Of a stretch of DNA of 64,000 nt, positions 20,920 to 30,664 are shown in pieces. The DNA is from Aristolochia californica (taxonomy: Eukaryota; Streptophyta; Magnoliopsida; Piperales; Aristolochiaceae). Position 1 is the first letter of the stretch. Each line of letters opens with the position of its first letter. The notes under the pieces are model-generated. The model searched no databases. It was not told where the DNA came from and saw only the letters and a program-made list of their open reading frames with translations. Both the position numbers and the translations under genes were made by a program. The DNA is taken from positions 26,448,067 through 26,512,066 of the forward strand of contig JARWKL010000010.1 of the NCBI GenBank assembly GCA_029961685.1. Reading direction: 5' to 3'.

Positions 20920-21250
20920 ATTGTAATCCGTTCTTAGGTGAGACTTTGGATTTTTTGAACGACCTATGATTGAAAGGGATTAAGCTTTCGAAGGAAGCTT
21001 GCACCTTGGACCTCGTTGGGAGAGAGAATACGATCCTTATTTTAGACTAATTGATCAATGCTTAATTTCATTCCAGTGCCCGTCCTCCACATAAGATAGG
21101 ATTAGGGTAGACGTACACAGCCAAGGCCAAGAAAAAGGTCCACAAAATTAAAAGAAATTACATCTTAACCTACAAGTGCATAAACTTGGAATTTACATAA
21201 TTTAACCCCTGCATCTACTAATTACTCTTGATGCTATGGAGTCCATATCA
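20862..21250 (-). repeat. 5' LTR of gypsy B
   Basis: In minus orientation it runs TGATATGGACTCCATAGC to CTTAACAACA, 389 bp. The start resembles the gypsy 1 LTR start; the rest differs. No 3' LTR partner is present. Confidence 0.72.
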
Positions 21251-22512
21251 AGGAACCACCAGCGATTTATTTGTATGCGATTATGGGGCATAAATCTGCC
21301 AAAACTATGCAGGTCAGAGCTCATGTACTTGACCAGGAACTTGGGGACTAGTGTATTCAGGAAGTACCCACAGTTTTCTTAGTTTAACAATTGCTCAACA
21401 TCTTTAGTTATAGATCCTTCCACATCCTATAGCCACTATTTCGGTGGCCAATGGGGAGAAATTTCCTAGGTACGGGATCAGTAAAATGGTAAAATTTTCC
21501 ATTGGTACTACTTTATTTCATGCAGAATGTTTTGTCATACCTCTTGCCGGTTTAGATATAGTTTTAGGCACTAAATGGTTGCAAACATTGGGACCCATTA
21601 TGTGGGACTTCTCTACTTTAACTATGAGCTTTGTATTGGGCGGTAGCCAAGTGCTCTTACAGGGCTGTCAGGTGGAAAAAATCGACCACCTTCATACCAT
21701 CCACACACAGAACCCACCGGACAACACTATTGAACATCTTATCGACGAGTTCTCTGACCTCTTCCATGAGCCTTCCGAATTGCCTCCCTTGCGGCACTAT
21801 GATCACAAGATCTGTTTAAAACCAGGTTATGATGTGGTGGTAGTTCAACCATACCGGTACCCACACTTACAGAAGGATGAAATCGAGCGATAGTGTTAGG
21901 ACGTGTTACAACAGGGCCTTATTCGTAGCAGCTGGTCCCCATTCTCTTTACCCATATTGCTCATGAAGAAACATGATGGCACATGGAGATTTTATATTGA
22001 TTATCGGGAGTTAAATGATCAGACAGTGAAGGATACGTTTCCTATTCCGGTAGTAAAGGAGCTCCTGGATGAATTACATGGGTTGTGGGTCTTTACTAAA
22101 CTGGAGTTACGATCTGGATATCATCAGGTTCGTATGCACCCCTCTGACATTGAGAAGAAAACCTTCTGCACACATCATGGTCATTTTGAATTTGTGGTCA
22201 TGTCGTTCGGCTTATCAAATGCACCATCCACTTTTCAAGCATTGATGAATGAGGTAATTAGCCACTATCTACAGAAATTTATTACTTGTTTTTTTTATGA
22301 TATACTCAGATATAGCAAGTTCAGAGAAGAACATTTAGCGCATTTACGGATTGTTTTTGAACTATTACGGGCACATCAGCTCTATTTGAAGAAATCCAAA
22401 TGCTCTTTTGTTGCTTCACATGTCGCTTATCTAGGCCATATTATATCACATGAGGGTGTCACGGTTGATCAAGAGAAGATTTGGGTAATTCATGATTGGC
22501 CACAACTGTAGT
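21251..22512 (+). pseudogene. gypsy A pol fragment 1: protease to RT
   Basis: It opens near the gag/protease junction (YAIMGHKSAKTMQVRAHV). The protease active site region is disrupted by frameshift (expected DSGSTH not readable). It continues with VANGEKFPRYGISK and LDIVLGTKWLQTLGP, then RT YRYPHLQKDEIER, FYIDYRELNDQTVKDTFP, FTKLELRSGYHQV and a damaged catalytic box FFYDILRYS in place of FxDDILVYS. It ends TVDQEKIWVIHDWPQL and breaks off at 22512 against gypsy 2 LTR sequence. The Asp-to-Tyr change alone would kill RT. The partner half is at 27639-28592. Confidence 0.82.
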
Positions 22513-22804
22513 CTTGCTCATCTTTGTATTTTCGTCCTCAACCCTATTTAGGGGGACGTGAAGGAAAAGAGAGGCAACTATTGAGAAAATTATATGTTAC
22601 AGGTCAGATTCTCCCTAGGAGGTCTAGGTCGGATTTCTCTCTTTGAGGTCAAAGGTTGAGCTTCCTCCAAAGCTCCTTCATTCTAATTGAGTTCCACCAT
22701 TACTCGTTCAAGAAACAAGAAGTCTCTTCCAACGTCAAGATCATCCATGGAGGGAAGAGAGGAAAGAAGGGTGACTCGATCCATGGCAAGGGAAGAACCT
22801 AACA
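22513..22804 (+). repeat. 5' LTR of gypsy 2, 5'-truncated
   Basis: It starts at CATCTTTGTATTTTCGTCC (internal LTR position equal to about 8067) and ends AACCTAACA. The gag frame is open across its 3' part as in gypsy 1. Confidence 0.82.
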
Positions 22805-24001
22805 TATTGGTATCAGACAGGTCCACCCTTGGGGATTCCTCTTCCCCTGACGATTTGAGACAGTTAGTGGAAGATACTAGGCAAAGGATAAATAACCAGG
22901 CTCATGCCTTGGAAGAGGTGCGTCAAACAACCTCTGATTTGAGTGAGGCAATAAAATCTATGGATGCTGCCATTCAAACTCTCCTCCAACGACAAGAGGA
23001 CCATGATACACGAGCCCAACCACCAGCTGCCTACTCTCCACCGGCCGACCACCATCCATTCCACCCACCACCTCCCCCACAACCACCATTGCGTCAACAC
23101 CATCCCCATCTGGGGCCTGCCGTTCAAGGACCAAACACTGTGCCCAGGTATTTAAAACTTGACTTTCCTACGTATGATGGGTCTAAGGATCCTTTGATTT
23201 GGTTAGCCAAGTGTGATAAGTTCTTTTATCATCAAAAAACACCTGCGGATGAGAAAGTGTATTTGGCCGCCTACCACATGCTTGATAAAGCGCTTCTATG
23301 GTACCACCAATTCTAAAATGACCAAGTGGTTCAGGATTGGGCAACTTTTAGACAGTCTTGCATGATGAGATTTGGTCCTCCAGCTAGTAGCAATCCATTG
23401 GGTGAATTAATCAATTACAAACAAACTGGAACACTAGAGGTGTACCAAAAGACCTTCTAGGAAAGGTTAGCCCGAGCAAACCAGTTTGTTAGCCACACAC
23501 AATATGTTCATATTTTTACTGCTGGTTTGACAGAAGCTCTGGGTTTATAAGTTGAATTACATGCTCCTACAGATTTAGACCACGCTATGAATTTAGCCAG
23601 GGCAATTGAGCACAAGCAGCTTGTTCTAAAGGAGTCACTGGTCAGAAAACCAGCTTGGCCAGGGAGGCACAATGCCTCTGCGCCAAACCCTTCCTATGGA
23701 CCTCCAAGATTTAGAGACAGTGCAGCCCCACACCCAAACATCTCTAATTCGGCTCCACCTACTCCTTACTTCAAAAAACTTACTAGACAGGAAATGGACC
23801 AGAGAAAGGCTAAGGGCCACTGTTTTAACTGTGATGAACAGTATGTCATTGGTCACCACTGTAAACGATTATTCAGTATATGTCTGTGGGAGGATGGAGA
23901 AGAAATACCACCAGAGGAAGAAATTGTGGAAACTAACCAAGAAGGTGCAGAGATTTCCCTTCATGCTATGACTGGTCTACGCAGTGCAAGCACAATGCAG
24001 G
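22687..24001 (+). pseudogene. gypsy 2 gag
   Basis: The frame is open from the LTR (TTG codon at 22687; first ATGs are at MEGREERR and MAREEP). It has the same domains as gypsy 1 gag: VRQTTSDLSEAIKSMDAA coil, proline-rich linker with an extra HRPTTI-frame segment, LDFPTYDGSKDPLIWLAK, MMRFGPPASSNPLGEL and zinc knuckle CFNCDEQYVIGHHC. Stops: TAA 23314 (CAA in gypsy 1), TAG 23458 (CAG) and TAA near 23548 (GAA). From 23587 the frame is open into protease. Confidence 0.85.
22808..22817 (+). promoter_or_regulatory. Primer-binding site (tRNA-iMet), gypsy 2
   Basis: TGGTATCAGA lies 3 nt after the LTR end and within the gag open frame (NILVSDRS). Confidence 0.85.
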
Positions 24002-27000
24002 TTAAAGCCCAATTACATCATTTACAGTTACTGGATTTAGTTGACTCGGGTAGTACACATAATTTCATCAGTCAGCAGGCGGTAGAACAACTTGGGTTAG
24101 TAGTACAGCAACAGACTGGTCTTTCTACAGTAGCCAATGGGGCTAAAATTACTACTGTAGGCATATCACCAGCCACACACTTTGATATTGAGGGATATGA
24201 ATTTGTTGCAGATTTTCTGGTGATTCTACCATTAGGATTCGATTTGGTGCTAGGAATTAAATGGCTACAATTGTTGGAACCAATACTATGGGATTTTCAA
24301 GCACTGACCATGTCTTTTATAGAGGACCAACATCAGATTATATTGCATGGCACACAAGCACCACTCACCTGCGCACTACAAGTTGCCCAGGTCCAGTCCA
24401 CAAACACATGGAAGTTATCTCACTTACATAATTTCAAGATATCTTTAAAGACCCTATTGCCTTACCGCCACTTAGGCACTCTGATCACCGTATCCGTTTG
24501 AAAATGGGTACCGAGCCGGTAGTGGTGTGTCCGTATCGTTACCCTCACTTACAGAAGGATGAGATTGAAAGGTGGTGCCAGTAGATGTTAGCACAGGGTA
24601 TTATTCAGCCCAGCAGGTCTCCTTTTTCTTCACCGGTATTACTAGTCCGCAAGCATGATAAGTCATGGAGGTTCTGTGTGGATTACCGACAACTCAATGC
24701 CCATACGATTAAAGATAAATTTCCTATTCCAGTGGTGGACGAGCTGTTAGACGAGCTACATGGAGGTACTATTTTTTACTAAACTCGATTTGAAATCTGG
24801 CTATCATCAAATCTGAGTTCATCCATCAGATGTGGAGAAACCAGCATTCCGCACACATCACGACAATTTTGAATTCCTCGTAATGCCATTTGGTCTGTCA
24901 AATGCGCCTTCCACCTTCCAGGCCCTCATGAATGAGGTATTTTCCTCTATCTTGAGAAAATATGTATTGGTCTTTTTCGACGATATTTTGGTCTATAGCA
25001 ACAACTGGGAAGAACATCTTCAGCACCTTCACCAGGTATTTTGTCTTATACGTTCACATCATTTGGTTTTAAATCGGTCAAAATGTTCTATGGGCACATC
25101 AGAAGTGGCATATTTGGGCCACGTTATTTCAGCATTAGGGGAGAAGGTAGACCAGAGTAAGATACAACCGGTCACAGATTGGCCTATTCCTACATCTATT
25201 ACAGCCTTAAGAGGATTTTTGGGCCTAGTTGGATATTATAGAAAATTTATTCGTAGCTATGGTCAGCTTGCAGCTCTGCTCAACAATCTCCTCAAGAAAA
25301 ATGCTTTTACCTGGTCAGAGACAGTAGCTCATTCCTTTCAGTCATCAGCCCCCGTTTTGCAGCTCCCCGACTTTGAGGAGTCCTTTGTAGTGGAATGTGA
25401 TGCTTCGGGGGGCGGTATTGGCGCAGTTTTGCACCAACAGGGCCACCCGATTGCTTATTTTAGCCGTCAACTGGGCCAACACCACCACAAGTTGGCAGCT
25501 TCTGAGAGGGAATTGATCGGATTGGCGAAAGCTATACAACATTGGCACCCTTATCTATGGAGACGTTCTTTTTTTATTCGCACTGATCATTGCAGCCTCA
25601 AGTATCTTCTTGAGCAGCGTCTCACTACTTCACCACAACAGCATTGGTAAAGTAAGCTTATGGGGTTTGACTTTTCTGTCGAGTATAAATTGGGAAGTTT
25701 GAAAATAGGGGCTGATGCCTTATCCCGTCGGGACGTTCCAGAGCAGCAATTAAACACCATCAGTCTGCCCAGAACTCTCTTGTTGGATTCTATACGGGAA
25801 GAGGCACAATAGTACCCAGATATTATCTCCTTATGCCAGGATATCCAGCAGAGGAAAGCGGCACCACATTGGAGGGTTCAGAACAATCTCGTCCTCTACA
25901 AAAATAGAATTTTTCTACACCACACATCCCCTCTGATTAACATCATTTTAGCCTCCTTCCATGACAGTACACATGAGGGCCAATAGAAAACATATTTCCG
26001 GATTAGTAAGGAATTTTATTGGAGGGGCATGAAGCGCTGTATAGCTGATTATGTGGTGGCTTGTCAGACTTGTCAACGGAATAAAGCTCAAACATTAAGT
26101 CCAGCGGGGTTGCTCCAACCACTTCAGCTTCCATCACAGGTCTGGTCTGATATTTCTATGGACTTCATAGATGGACTTCCCTCTTCGTCAGGTAAATCCG
26201 TTATCCTTGTAGTGGTGGATTGTTTCTCGAAATATGGGCATTTCATTCCTCTGGCACATCCTTACACTGCAACTCAGGTCGCTCAACTTTTTATGGATAA
26301 CATTGTACGATTACATGGGATGCCTAATTCAATTATTAGTGATAGGGATGCAATCTTTACAAGTACCTTCTGGAAAGAACTCTTCAAGTTACAAGGCACA
26401 ACGTTAGCCTTTTCTTCAGCCTACCATCCACAGACTGATGGTCAGACAGAGGTCGTCAACAGAACCATTGAAATGTATCTCTGTTGTTTCATGGGGGACT
26501 CACCTAAGAGGTGGGTTAAGTGGCTCGCCTGGGCTGAGTTTTGTTACAACACCTCCTACCACAGCGCACTGGGCACAACCCCATTCAAGGTGGTATATGG
26601 TAGAGAACCTTCCCCGTCTTTTAACCTATGAACCAGGGGCCTCTAAAGTCGCCACTTTGGACCAAGCATTAGCTGAAAGAGACACATTCATCATTGAGGT
26701 GCGCACTCATATACAGAAGGCACAACATTCTATGAAAAATATTATGACAAGAATCACCGGGAAGTCTTCTTTTCTCCTGGAGATTATGTTTGGTTGCATC
26801 TCCATCACTACAGGCAGCTGTCGTTGACAACCTCCAAACGTCACAAGCTCTCTCCTAAATATTATGGTCCCTTTCAGGTGATGGACCGCATTGGGACAGT
26901 GGCCTACAGGTTGCAGCTTCTGCCAGAGGCCAGAATTCACAACGTCTTTCATGTCTCCCAATTAAAGGCCTTCCTAGGTGATTCGCCTTTGCTGCACACC

Positions 27001-27219
27001 CCGTTGCCCCCACTCCATGAGGGACCTATACTTTCTACCCCGGCACAGGTATTAAAAACTCGCCGTATTCAGGGTGATTGGGAGATCTTAGTGCAATGGG
27101 CAGATGCTGACCCCAGTGACACGACATGGGAGCCATTAGCGGCGTTTCGCACCCTCTACCCATACTTTGAGCTTGAGGACAAGCTCTTTCTCCAAGGGGG
27201 GGGGGGGGGGGGGGGGTGA
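24002..27219 (+). pseudogene. gypsy 2 pol: protease to chromodomain-like tail
   Basis: Protease LVDSGSTHNFIS is intact (about 24040). A small deletion near 24430 and an extra T near 24775 shift frame in RT. The RT catalytic FFDDILVYS is present near 24970. RNase H begins ECDASGGGIGAVLHQ, after an 18-bp loss relative to gypsy 1 (QLKDAL missing). Integrase keeps the zinc part (CQTCQRNKA), DISMDFIDGLP, SDRDAIFTSTFW and HPQTDGQTEVVNR, so all three acidic residues are readable. Frameshifts lie near 26610 and 26740. The tail GDWEILVQWADADPSD ends in seven glycines encoded by the polypurine tract, then TGA at 27217-27219. Stops at 24583 and 25810 are CAG-to-TAG. The TGA near 24813 is shared with gypsy 1. 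Confidence 0.87.
27196..27219 (+). promoter_or_regulatory. Polypurine tract with G21 run, gypsy 2
   Basis: CCAA then 21 G (27196-27216) precede TGA and the 3' LTR. It is also translated as a polyglycine end of pol. Confidence 0.8.
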
Positions 27220-27638
27220 TGTTATGGACTCCATAGCATCACGAGTTATCCATAGGCATAGGAATTAAATTATGTCAATTTACTTTTCATGTAATTTCAA
27301 TTTGGTTTGGTTTACTTTATTTGGTTTACTTAGGGTTGGTTCAGTGTAATGTGGCGTGAACCACTTGACCTATGGGTCATCTTTGTATTTTTGTCCTCAA
27401 CCCTATTTAGGGGAACGTGAAGGAAAAGAAAGGCAAGTATTGAGAAAATTATATTTTACAGGTCAGATTCTCCCTTAAAGGTCTAGGTCGGATTTCTCCC
27501 TTTGAGGTCCAAGGTTGAGCTTCCTCCAAAGCTCCTTCGTTCTAATTGAGTTCCACCATTACTGGTTCAAGAAGGAAGAAGTCTCTTCCAACATCAAGAT
27601 CATCCATGGAGGGAAGAGAGGAAAGAAGGGTTCCTCTG
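27220..27638 (+). repeat. 3' LTR of gypsy 2, 3'-truncated
   Basis: It starts TGTTATGGACTCCATAGC and breaks off inside GAGGAAAGAAGGG, where gypsy A integrase (VPLAHPY) takes over. About 43 bp including the MAREEP codons are missing. Confidence 0.82.
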
Positions 27639-28592
27639 GCTCATCCTTATATAGGTTCACGGGTAGCACAGACTTTTCTTCAGCATATTGTTCGCTTACA
27701 TGGCATTCCAGAATCTATTGTAAGTGATCGGGACGCAGTATTAACCACCACTTTTTGGCGGGAAATTTTTCGTCTGAGTGGTACGAAATTGAAATTCTCC
27801 TCCGCATATCATCCGCAGATAGATGGCCAAATCGAGGTGGTTAGCTGCACCATCGAGATGTATCTATGGTGCATGCTGGGTGATCGTCCGAAGCACTGGG
27901 TTCAATGGCTACCGTGGTCCGAATACTGTTACAACACTTCATTCCACTCTACTTTGCAATCCTCTCCTTTCAGGGTTGTTTATGGTAGGGATCCCCCTCA
28001 TCTTCTTTCTTATACTACATGGTCCGCCCGCATGGACGCCATTGATCAAGCACTCATGGATCGCGACCAGGTGTTACAGACTATTGTAGAACGCCTACGG
28101 TGAGCTCAGGTTTGCATGAAAGATGTCTATGACAAGGGACACCATGATGTCTCATACATGGTAGGGGACTATGTTTGGTTATGCCCACAACAACACCAAC
28201 ATCAGTCCATTGTGGGACCATCGCGCCATAAAATCTCCCCCAAGTATTTTGGGGCTTTCCCCAATATTCGGTGTGTGGGGCCGGTGACCTATCAACTAGA
28301 ACTGCCAGCCATGGCCAAGCCGCATGATGTGTTTCATGTCTCCCTCCTAAAATCATATACGGGGACACCACATACATCCATTTCGTTCCTTCCTCCAATG
28401 GCCAAGGGACATGTCATTCTTCCACCATCCAAGGTCTTACACACCCGTTTGGTCAATGAATAGTGGGAGATTCTAGTCTAGTGGACAGCTACAGAACAGG
28501 AGGGTACTACCTGGGAGTGGTTAGACATCTTCAAATAGGTATACCTAGCTTACGAGCTTGAGGGCAAACTCTTTTCTAAAAGGGAAGGCAGA
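27639..28592 (+). pseudogene. gypsy A pol fragment 2: integrase and chromodomain-like tail
   Basis: PLAHPYIGSRVAQTFLQ, GIPESIVSDRDAVLTTTFW and HPQIDGQIEVV represent the second half of the integrase core. Then come YNTSFHSTLQSSPFRVVYG, SPKYFGAF, PHDVFHVSLLKSY and a chromodomain-like end WEILVxWTATEQEGTTWEW with YELEGKLF. Stops lie at 28100 (TGA), 28461 (TAG) and further on. AAAGGGAAGGCAGA before the LTR is the purine tract. Confidence 0.82.
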
Positions 28593-29475
28593 TGTTGTGG
28601 ACTCAATAGAACACCAAGTCACTCAAAGAAGGAGGCAATGACTCACTGAGTTCATTAGTTTTATAATTCATATTTTATATTGCTTTAAGTATATTTTTTC
28701 ATTAATTATGTAAGAAGTATGGACGTAGGGGCAGAATTATTATTTTATCCCTAAAACACTTATGACGTCAAACCCTATTTAAAGGGTAAAGAAATAGAGA
28801 AAAGAAAAACATTGATTTTAGGTTAAACAGGCTTGGAGTTCTCCTTGATGAGCCCTAGGGTTTGGAGGTCTCCCTTGAGGATCTCTAGGTCTAGGTTCCC
28901 TTAGAATCTGCATATCTCTCCATCATTCTTGATTTACTATTCCATTGATCCTTACCGAAGAAGAGAAGGGAGTTGCTGTCCCTTTTCCGAGTTCAAACAG
29001 AGGCTCCAACCTCCTTTTCATCACAAGCAGCAAGAGAAGGATTCTCCCTCTCTTTCCGATCACGAATTGAGGTCTTCCCACCATCCTACCATGAGCAACC
29101 ATAAAGTTGGTTTCTTCCCGGCGTTGAGATCAACAAGAAGTTAGGTAAGGAGTTCCTAACCGTAGGCCCAAGGGCTGTCCAAGTTTGGGATTGCAACCCT
29201 AACATGAGCAGCAGCAAGGAGGGATCAAACCCTCTTTTCTGTGATCAAGAAAAGGGAACCATTTCCCTTTACAATTCAAGTACAGTAGCATAGAGTCCCC
29301 TGGCCCTATAGAGCAACATACTAGCCTCACAAAAGAGGTTGTTTTCCTCTTGACCGAGACGAGATCAAGAAAGGGTTGCCCTTACCTGACCTTGCCGAGA
29401 GCAGCCACTCACTTACAGTGCTGGAGTCTCAAGTCCCATGTTGTGTTACTCAATCTATGACTAGGGACCGTAACA
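28593..29475 (+). repeat. 3' LTR of gypsy A
   Basis: It starts TGTTGTGGACTCAATAG right after the purine tract and ends TAGGGACCGTAACA. The first 300 bp resemble the gypsy 3 LTR (TGTTGTGGACTCAATAGC, TTGATTTTxAGGTTAAA, GTTCTCCTTGA). The 3' part is open and encodes LESQVPCCVTQSMTRDRN, parallel to the LTR-encoded VTRSMAR of gypsy 1. 883 bp; no PBS follows, as expected for a 3' LTR. Confidence 0.72.
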
Positions 29476-29809
29476 CGAGCATAATTTTTAGAGATGAAAA
29501 TGTGGAAGATGCACAACCAAGTAACAAAAATGTAAAAGTTAAAAAAAAATCAAAATAGGATACCACATACCTTGAATGAGCGTATCATGGAGTTATTAAT
29601 TCAGACCAAAACCCTCTGATTAGAAGGGAATTTTACCTAAAAATCTAGGACTTTATGAGAAAACGAAATCAATTAAGTTCAATGCATGGAGAGGTAACAT
29701 GAGAGAAAATAGGAAAAGTAGATATTTTTGGTAGAATTGACCTTTGGTGCTTATGATATTGATGCCTCACAAAATATAGCATAACATATAAAATGATTTA
29801 TTTTTTAAG
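29476..29809. other. Unassigned spacer between gypsy A and LARD
   Basis: AT-rich sequence without a recognisable gene, repeat end or coding bias. The last five bases (29805-29809, TTAAG) are the left target duplication of the LARD element. Confidence 0.6.
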
Positions 29810-29926
29810 TGTTGGAATATATGATGTAATTAGGGTGGCACTGATGTAATTAGTTTATATTTCCTGTCTCTTCTTCACTCTTATTAGGGTGAAGGATATA
29901 CTTATAATATTGGTAGTTTTGATATC

Positions 29927-29934
29927 TATAAATA
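29927..29934 (+). promoter_or_regulatory. TATA box in LARD 5' LTR
   Basis: TATAAATA lies within the LTR; the same box is at 38901-38908 in the 3' LTR. This is the likely LTR promoter, now followed by the solo-LTR insertion about 65 bp downstream. Confidence 0.55.
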
Positions 29935-29999
29935 TAACTTATGGGGGAGGGTTTGGATCAAGTCCATAACCTCTAGTTTTCTCCCATTAGTGTCTCTCT

Positions 30000-30603
30000 T
30001 GTTGAATTTAGGATCCGTTTTTCCATAATTCTGAGCAAGAGAAAGAAGAAAGGAAAAAGTGAAAAGGGAAGAAAAACTCTCGGGTAGAGAGAACAAAAAA
30101 TAAAAGAGCAAAGAGAGGTTGCACCAAGCAAAGGGAGAGAGAGAGAGAGTAACTCGAGAATGAGATGTGTAACTTGATTAATTCCGAATTACAATACCTC
30201 TATTTATAGTAGAGGAGGTAGAGTCCTTATACAATTAGTCTTTCAATCCTATTAACATTCCAACTCTAACTCTCTAAGATAAGTCTATTCAACCCAAACT
30301 ATCACAAGCCTAATATGAGTTGAACTAGGACTCTTGTTTTATTCACATGAATATAAGGGAGAAGGCCAGCTCGTAGCCTTATCCTTGTGGGTCCTCTTGA
30401 TCTTCCAACTCATCTTGATAAGGTTGACAGCTCGTGAGATATTCGTGGGTTCCACTTGATCTTCAAGTCTTCTAACTCAATTCAGCTTGTGCTTCTTAAG
30501 TCCTTGACTCGTGCTTGATTGGGTGAGGACTCTTCTTGGTGTCCCACGTCCTCATCGTGGGTCCCACCAGCTCGAGCACCATGGTGGGTCCCACATTGTA
30601 ACA
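30000..30603 (-). repeat. Solo LTR of the copia 2 family inside the LARD 5' LTR
   Basis: It starts TGTTGAATTTAGGATCC and ends CACATTGTAACA, 604 bp, matching both LTRs of the copia at 32373-38234. Target duplication: TCTCT (29995-29999) and TCTCC (30604-30608), one mismatch. The LARD 3' LTR shows the empty site. Orientation (TATA box on minus strand, CTATAAATAGAGG) is minus. Confidence 0.87.
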
Positions 30604-30652
30604 TCTCCCATTTTTCTCCATGACCTAAATCATGGAGTCCTAAAAATAAACA

Positions 30653-30664
30653 TGGTATCAGAGC
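30653..30664 (+). promoter_or_regulatory. Primer-binding site (tRNA-iMet), LARD
   Basis: TGGTATCAGAGC directly abuts the LTR end. A perfect 12-nt match to the usual plant iMet primer site. Confidence 0.9.

Larger units (their letters stand above)
22513..27638 (+). mobile_element. gypsy 2: Reina-like chromovirus, both LTRs clipped
   Basis: Close relative of gypsy 1 with the same gag-pol and PPT. Its 5' LTR lacks about the first 160 bp and its 3' LTR lacks about the last 43 bp, and no TSD exists. On both sides lies gypsy A pol, but gypsy A is missing RNase H and the start of integrase. The borders are therefore recombination or deletion joints, not a clean insertion. Confidence 0.82.
29810..30652 (+). 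repeat. 5' LTR of LARD, split by a solo LTR
   Basis: TGTTGGAATATATGATG begins the LTR. It is interrupted after TCTCT (29995-29999) and resumes at 30609 ATTTTTCTCC, ending AAATAAACA. It aligns end to end with the 38784-39017 LTR. Confidence 0.87.

Noticed and set aside
20223..21252. Gypsy B considered as the inverted 5' end of gypsy A
   Set aside because: The gypsy B 5' LTR (TGATATGGACTCCATAGC) differs from the gypsy A 3' LTR (TGTTGTGGACTCAATAG), so they are not two ends of one element.
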